Origin: Desulfurococcales archaeon
GTDB lineage: Archaea; Thermoproteota; Thermoprotei_A; Sulfolobales; NBVN01
Direction of reading: 5' to 3'
Length of the DNA: 16,439 nucleotides
Assembly: GCA_027083115.1 (NCBI GenBank)
Contig: JALWQN010000088.1
Span: 1 to 16,439 of the forward strand
Shown here: positions 14,676-16,439 of the stretch, one piece after another
Position numbering within the stretch: position 1 is the stretch's first letter
Layout: each line of letters starts with the position of its first letter
Made by a program: the position numbers and the translations under genes
Notes under the pieces: model-generated
The model's input: the letters and a program-made list of their open reading frames with translations, nothing else
Told to the model about the DNA's origin: nothing
Database searches by the model: none

Positions 14676-14680
14676 AAAAA
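14676..14680 (-). terminator. Oligo-T tract (minus strand) beyond the coiled-coil gene
   Basis: Read on the minus strand, TTTTT occurs about 17 bases after the coiled-coil gene stop, in the 80-base gap between convergent genes. This resembles an archaeal oligo-T terminator. On the + strand the gap offers only a TTTT run (14662-14665) for the fur gene. Confidence 0.35.
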
Positions 14681-14696
14681 TAAAGAATGAATTAAT

Positions 14697-16034
14697 TTAT
14701 TTCTTAGCTGTCTTCCTACCTACAGGCCAACCGATTACAATTCCGATGATAAATCCAATAATGCCCCATACATATTGCATGGTAGTTAAGTTAGATACCT
14801 GACCCTGCAGATTATTTACCTGCTTCTGTAAGTTACTTATTTGCGAATTAGCGCTATTAAGCTGGCTTTGCAGATTATTTACCTTATTCTTGTATTGATT
14901 AACTTGATTCTGTAAGTTGCTGATTTGACCCTGTAGTTGAGATACCTTGTTCTTGTACTGATCTCTTTCTGAAGTTAAGGTACTGATCTGATTCTTTAAA
15001 TTGCTAACAGTGCTTTGTAAGCTGCTGACTTGACTCTTGTATTGGTTTATTTGATTCTGTAGTGAGGTTATTTGTGTCTTATAGCTCTCTATCTCTTTCT
15101 CCAGTGTCAGTGCAGCAGGGATCCTCTCACCTAATAACCCAACGCCCCATAGGATCACATTCGTGACAAATTGTTGACCACTTAACGGTATACCATGATA
15201 ACTGTTGACCCACATAGGGGTATAATGGTCAAAAGGTGCCTCACCACTCATAATTACTATATCTGACTTATTTAGGAAGAATTCAGCAGCCATTAAAACA
15301 AAGCTCTTTGTTGGCGGGTTCAGCACGTTGTAAGCATGTGGGAATGGCTTAACGAATTCATGGATTGTTGCATGCTCGCTAGTAACAACTATTTTAAGTA
15401 TTGTTGGAAGAGGCGGTTTAGTGTCATTGAAGTATGGATACCATTTCCCATTGTAATATATAGCTAATGGCCCAGGTCCGTGGAAGAGAACTCTATTGTT
15501 TACGCCGGCCTTAAGGAATCCTAAGGCAGGGTCTGGCTCTACGTAGGCTGCAACTCTGTAACCAGCACCAGTGTTAGATACAGGATCGGTTACTTCACAG
15601 TGGTCGTTCCTTAGGTGAGAACCAACAGCTTCAAGTAATGAGTTAGTTACAGGAATTCTCTTGAAGTCTCCACCACTATAGTCGCTGTCACCAGTTACCC
15701 ATAGGGTTTTTCCTCCTTGATCAAACCACTGCTTAATAGCGTTTAGCTCGTCCTTAGTCAGATTGTAGGAAGTATCAACCTGCACAAATATTATCATTTT
15801 GGCATCTTTGATGTCATTATAGGTGAAGTCGCCAGTAATCACTTTCCAGTTAACTTGAGTAATATTGCCCATTATGGCCTTAAGATTAGGATCTTCACCT
15901 AATAGCCCTAACGCTATAGCAATAACTAATGGCTTGTTCCCTTGAGCCATCACGGTAGTTGATGTGTAAGCTACTGCTATACTTAAACCAACGATTAATA
16001 GAGCTAACATAGGTAAGACTTTATTCGTTCTCAT
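14697..16034 (-). CDS. Exported GATase-like domain protein with coiled-coil stalk and TM anchor
   Basis: A 445-residue exported protein. Residues 1-31 form a signal peptide ending in VMAQ. Residues 35-135 have an alternating beta/alpha pattern ending in LTKDELNAIKQWFDQGGKTL, followed by WVTGDSD; the 'eE...l..yv..GG.L...GD' block is typical of class I glutamine-amidotransferase-like folds (DUF4350 or ThuA relatives), but no catalytic Cys-His-Glu triad is recognisable. The region to about 300 is unassigned. Residues 311-416 form a Q/N/S-rich coiled coil of about 15 heptads, with QYK-containing blocks at 28- and 21-residue spacing. A TM helix (about 421-438) and a KTAKK tail end it. The layout, head on a long stalk rooted in the membrane, resembles crenarchaeal S-layer stalk proteins, so a role in the cell envelope is inferred. 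AGGTG lies seven bases upstream of the ATG. Confidence 0.7.
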   Translation of the reverse strand: MRTNKVLPMLALLIVGLSIAVAYTSTTVMAQGNKPLVIAIALGLLGEDPNLKAIMGNITQVNWKVITGDFTYNDIKDAKMIIFVQVDTSYNLTKDELNAIKQWFDQGGKTLWVTGDSDYSGGDFKRIPVTNSLLEAVGSHLRNDHCEVTDPVSNTGAGYRVAAYVEPDPALGFLKAGVNNRVLFHGPGPLAIYYNGKWYPYFNDTKPPLPTILKIVVTSEHATIHEFVKPFPHAYNVLNPPTKSFVLMAAEFFLNKSDIVIMSGEAPFDHYTPMWVNSYHGIPLSGQQFVTNVILWGVGLLGERIPAALTLEKEIESYKTQITSLQNQINQYKSQVSSLQSTVSNLKNQISTLTSERDQYKNKVSQLQGQISNLQNQVNQYKNKVNNLQSQLNSANSQISNLQKQVNNLQGQVSNLTTMQYVWGIIGFIIGIVIGWPVGRKTAKK

Positions 16035-16059
16035 ATCTTAACACCTAACTGAATTTACC

Positions 16060-16074
16060 TTTCAATAATTGAAA
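16060..16074. promoter_or_regulatory. Perfect palindrome upstream of the coiled-coil gene
   Basis: TTTCAAT (16060-16066), A, ATTGAAA (16068-16074) form a seven-base perfect inverted repeat. It lies 26-40 bases upstream of the minus-strand ATG at 16034, where the core promoter is expected. A regulator site for this gene, possibly also for the divergent gene, is plausible. Confidence 0.4.
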
Positions 16075-16136
16075 TACCGGAAAGAGTAATAAAACTATTC
16101 CTAAATTCCTCAACTAAATATCCTGGTATTTATGCG

Positions 16137-16439
16137 ATGGTTCTTTGTTTCAGCTACTCCAAAAATTTTTATCTTCAAGGGTCTTTTATTTTACTTGGTG
16201 AATTAACAACGGGAGGCATAAGTTACAGAAAAGCCATTTCTAAAGGAGCAGCAGTCACTATTACCGTAATAATAGTAATTGCTATTGTTGCTGGTGCTTG
16301 GTGGTGGTACGCCAGCACACAACCAGGGAAGCCACAAACAACAACCACCACATCAATAACATCATCGCCTTCACCTACTTCATCACCCTCACCAACCACT
16401 ACCTACACAACCACATCAACAACTACTTCGTCAACCACA
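16137..16439 (+). CDS. Membrane-tethered surface protein, probably an ABC substrate-binding protein (3' partial)
   Basis: The frame is open from ATG 16137 to the window end (101 codons). From codon 28 it reads ISYRKAISKGAAVTI, then a hydrophobic helix (TVIIVIAIVAGAWWWY) and a Thr-rich linker with SSPSPTSSPSPTTTYTTT. A short basic N terminus, one TM helix and a Ser/Thr linker are the usual start of crenarchaeal extracellular substrate-binding proteins, which are tethered near their N terminus with the ligand domain following; that domain is beyond the window. The 27 residues from ATG 16137 are atypical. The natural start would be near ATA 16218, but no ATG, GTG or TTG is in frame there, although an AAAAATTTTTAT box (16161-16172) and GGGAGG (16211-16216) lie just upstream. 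The last 81 bases duplicate part of the phosphoesterase gene. Confidence 0.6.
   Translation, partial: MVLCFSYSKNFYLQGSFILLGELTTGGISYRKAISKGAAVTITVIIVIAIVAGAWWWYASTQPGKPQTTTTTSITSSPSPTSSPSPTTTYTTTSTTTSSTT
16359..16439. repeat. 81-bp inverted copy of the Ser/Thr linker cassette
   Basis: The reverse complement of this segment is identical to 7922-8002 over all 81 bases and runs to the last base of the window, so its true length is unknown. It encodes the same peptide in the same frame in both genes. The two copies are inverted relative to each other because the genes lie on opposite strands. Confidence 0.95.

Overview
The window looks like a chromosomal segment of a thermophilic crenarchaeon (Thermoproteota). 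The evidence is TTG and GTG starts beside ATG, AT-rich promoters with TATA-like boxes about 25-37 bases upstream of starts, AGG-rich arginine codons, a Sulfolobus-type Dps-like protein (DPSL), a SufCBD operon, and several secreted proteins with Ser/Thr-rich linkers and C-terminal membrane anchors. A Caldivirga/Thermocladium-like member of the Thermoproteales is my guess; nothing in the window fixes the genus. No rRNA, tRNA, CRISPR array, insertion sequence or origin was seen.

Layout. 1-3596 (+): the 3' part of a ClC-type anion channel with CBS domains (cut by the window edge), a DUF401 membrane protein, a SWIM zinc-finger protein with an unusually long insertion, and an EamA/DMT transporter. 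3656-6943 (+): a tightly overlapped sufC-sufB-sufD operon for the Fe-S cluster assembly scaffold. 7010-7741 (+): a nucleotidyltransferase resembling CTP:inositol-1-phosphate cytidylyltransferase. 7796-11658 (-): two cell-surface genes, transcribed FG-GAP/PQQ-like propeller first and then a calcineurin-like metallophosphoesterase; both have a signal peptide, a Thr-rich linker and a C-terminal TM anchor. 11729-13437 (+): a two-gene ABC-2 type exporter. 13490-14044 (-) and 14200-14616 (+): a divergent pair of DPSL and a Fur-family regulator sharing a repeat-rich intergenic region. 14697-16034 (-): an exported protein with a GATase-like domain, a coiled-coil stalk of about 106 residues and a C-terminal TM helix. 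16137-16439 (+): the 5' end of a membrane-tethered surface protein, probably a substrate-binding protein, cut by the window edge.

How the parts fit. Two themes stand out. One is iron and oxidative stress: Suf Fe-S assembly, DPSL iron storage and peroxide protection, and a cysteine-free Fur homologue that keeps most PerR-like regulatory ligands. The other is a set of surface proteins built from interchangeable parts: head domain, Ser/Thr linker or coiled coil, and TM anchor. The metallophosphoesterase and the terminal gene share an exact 81-bp segment encoding the Ser/Thr linker, in the same reading frame and in inverted orientation about 8.4 kb apart. Gaps between genes are short (all under 150 bases). 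They hold promoter-like boxes, inverted repeats and oligo-T tracts rather than extra genes.
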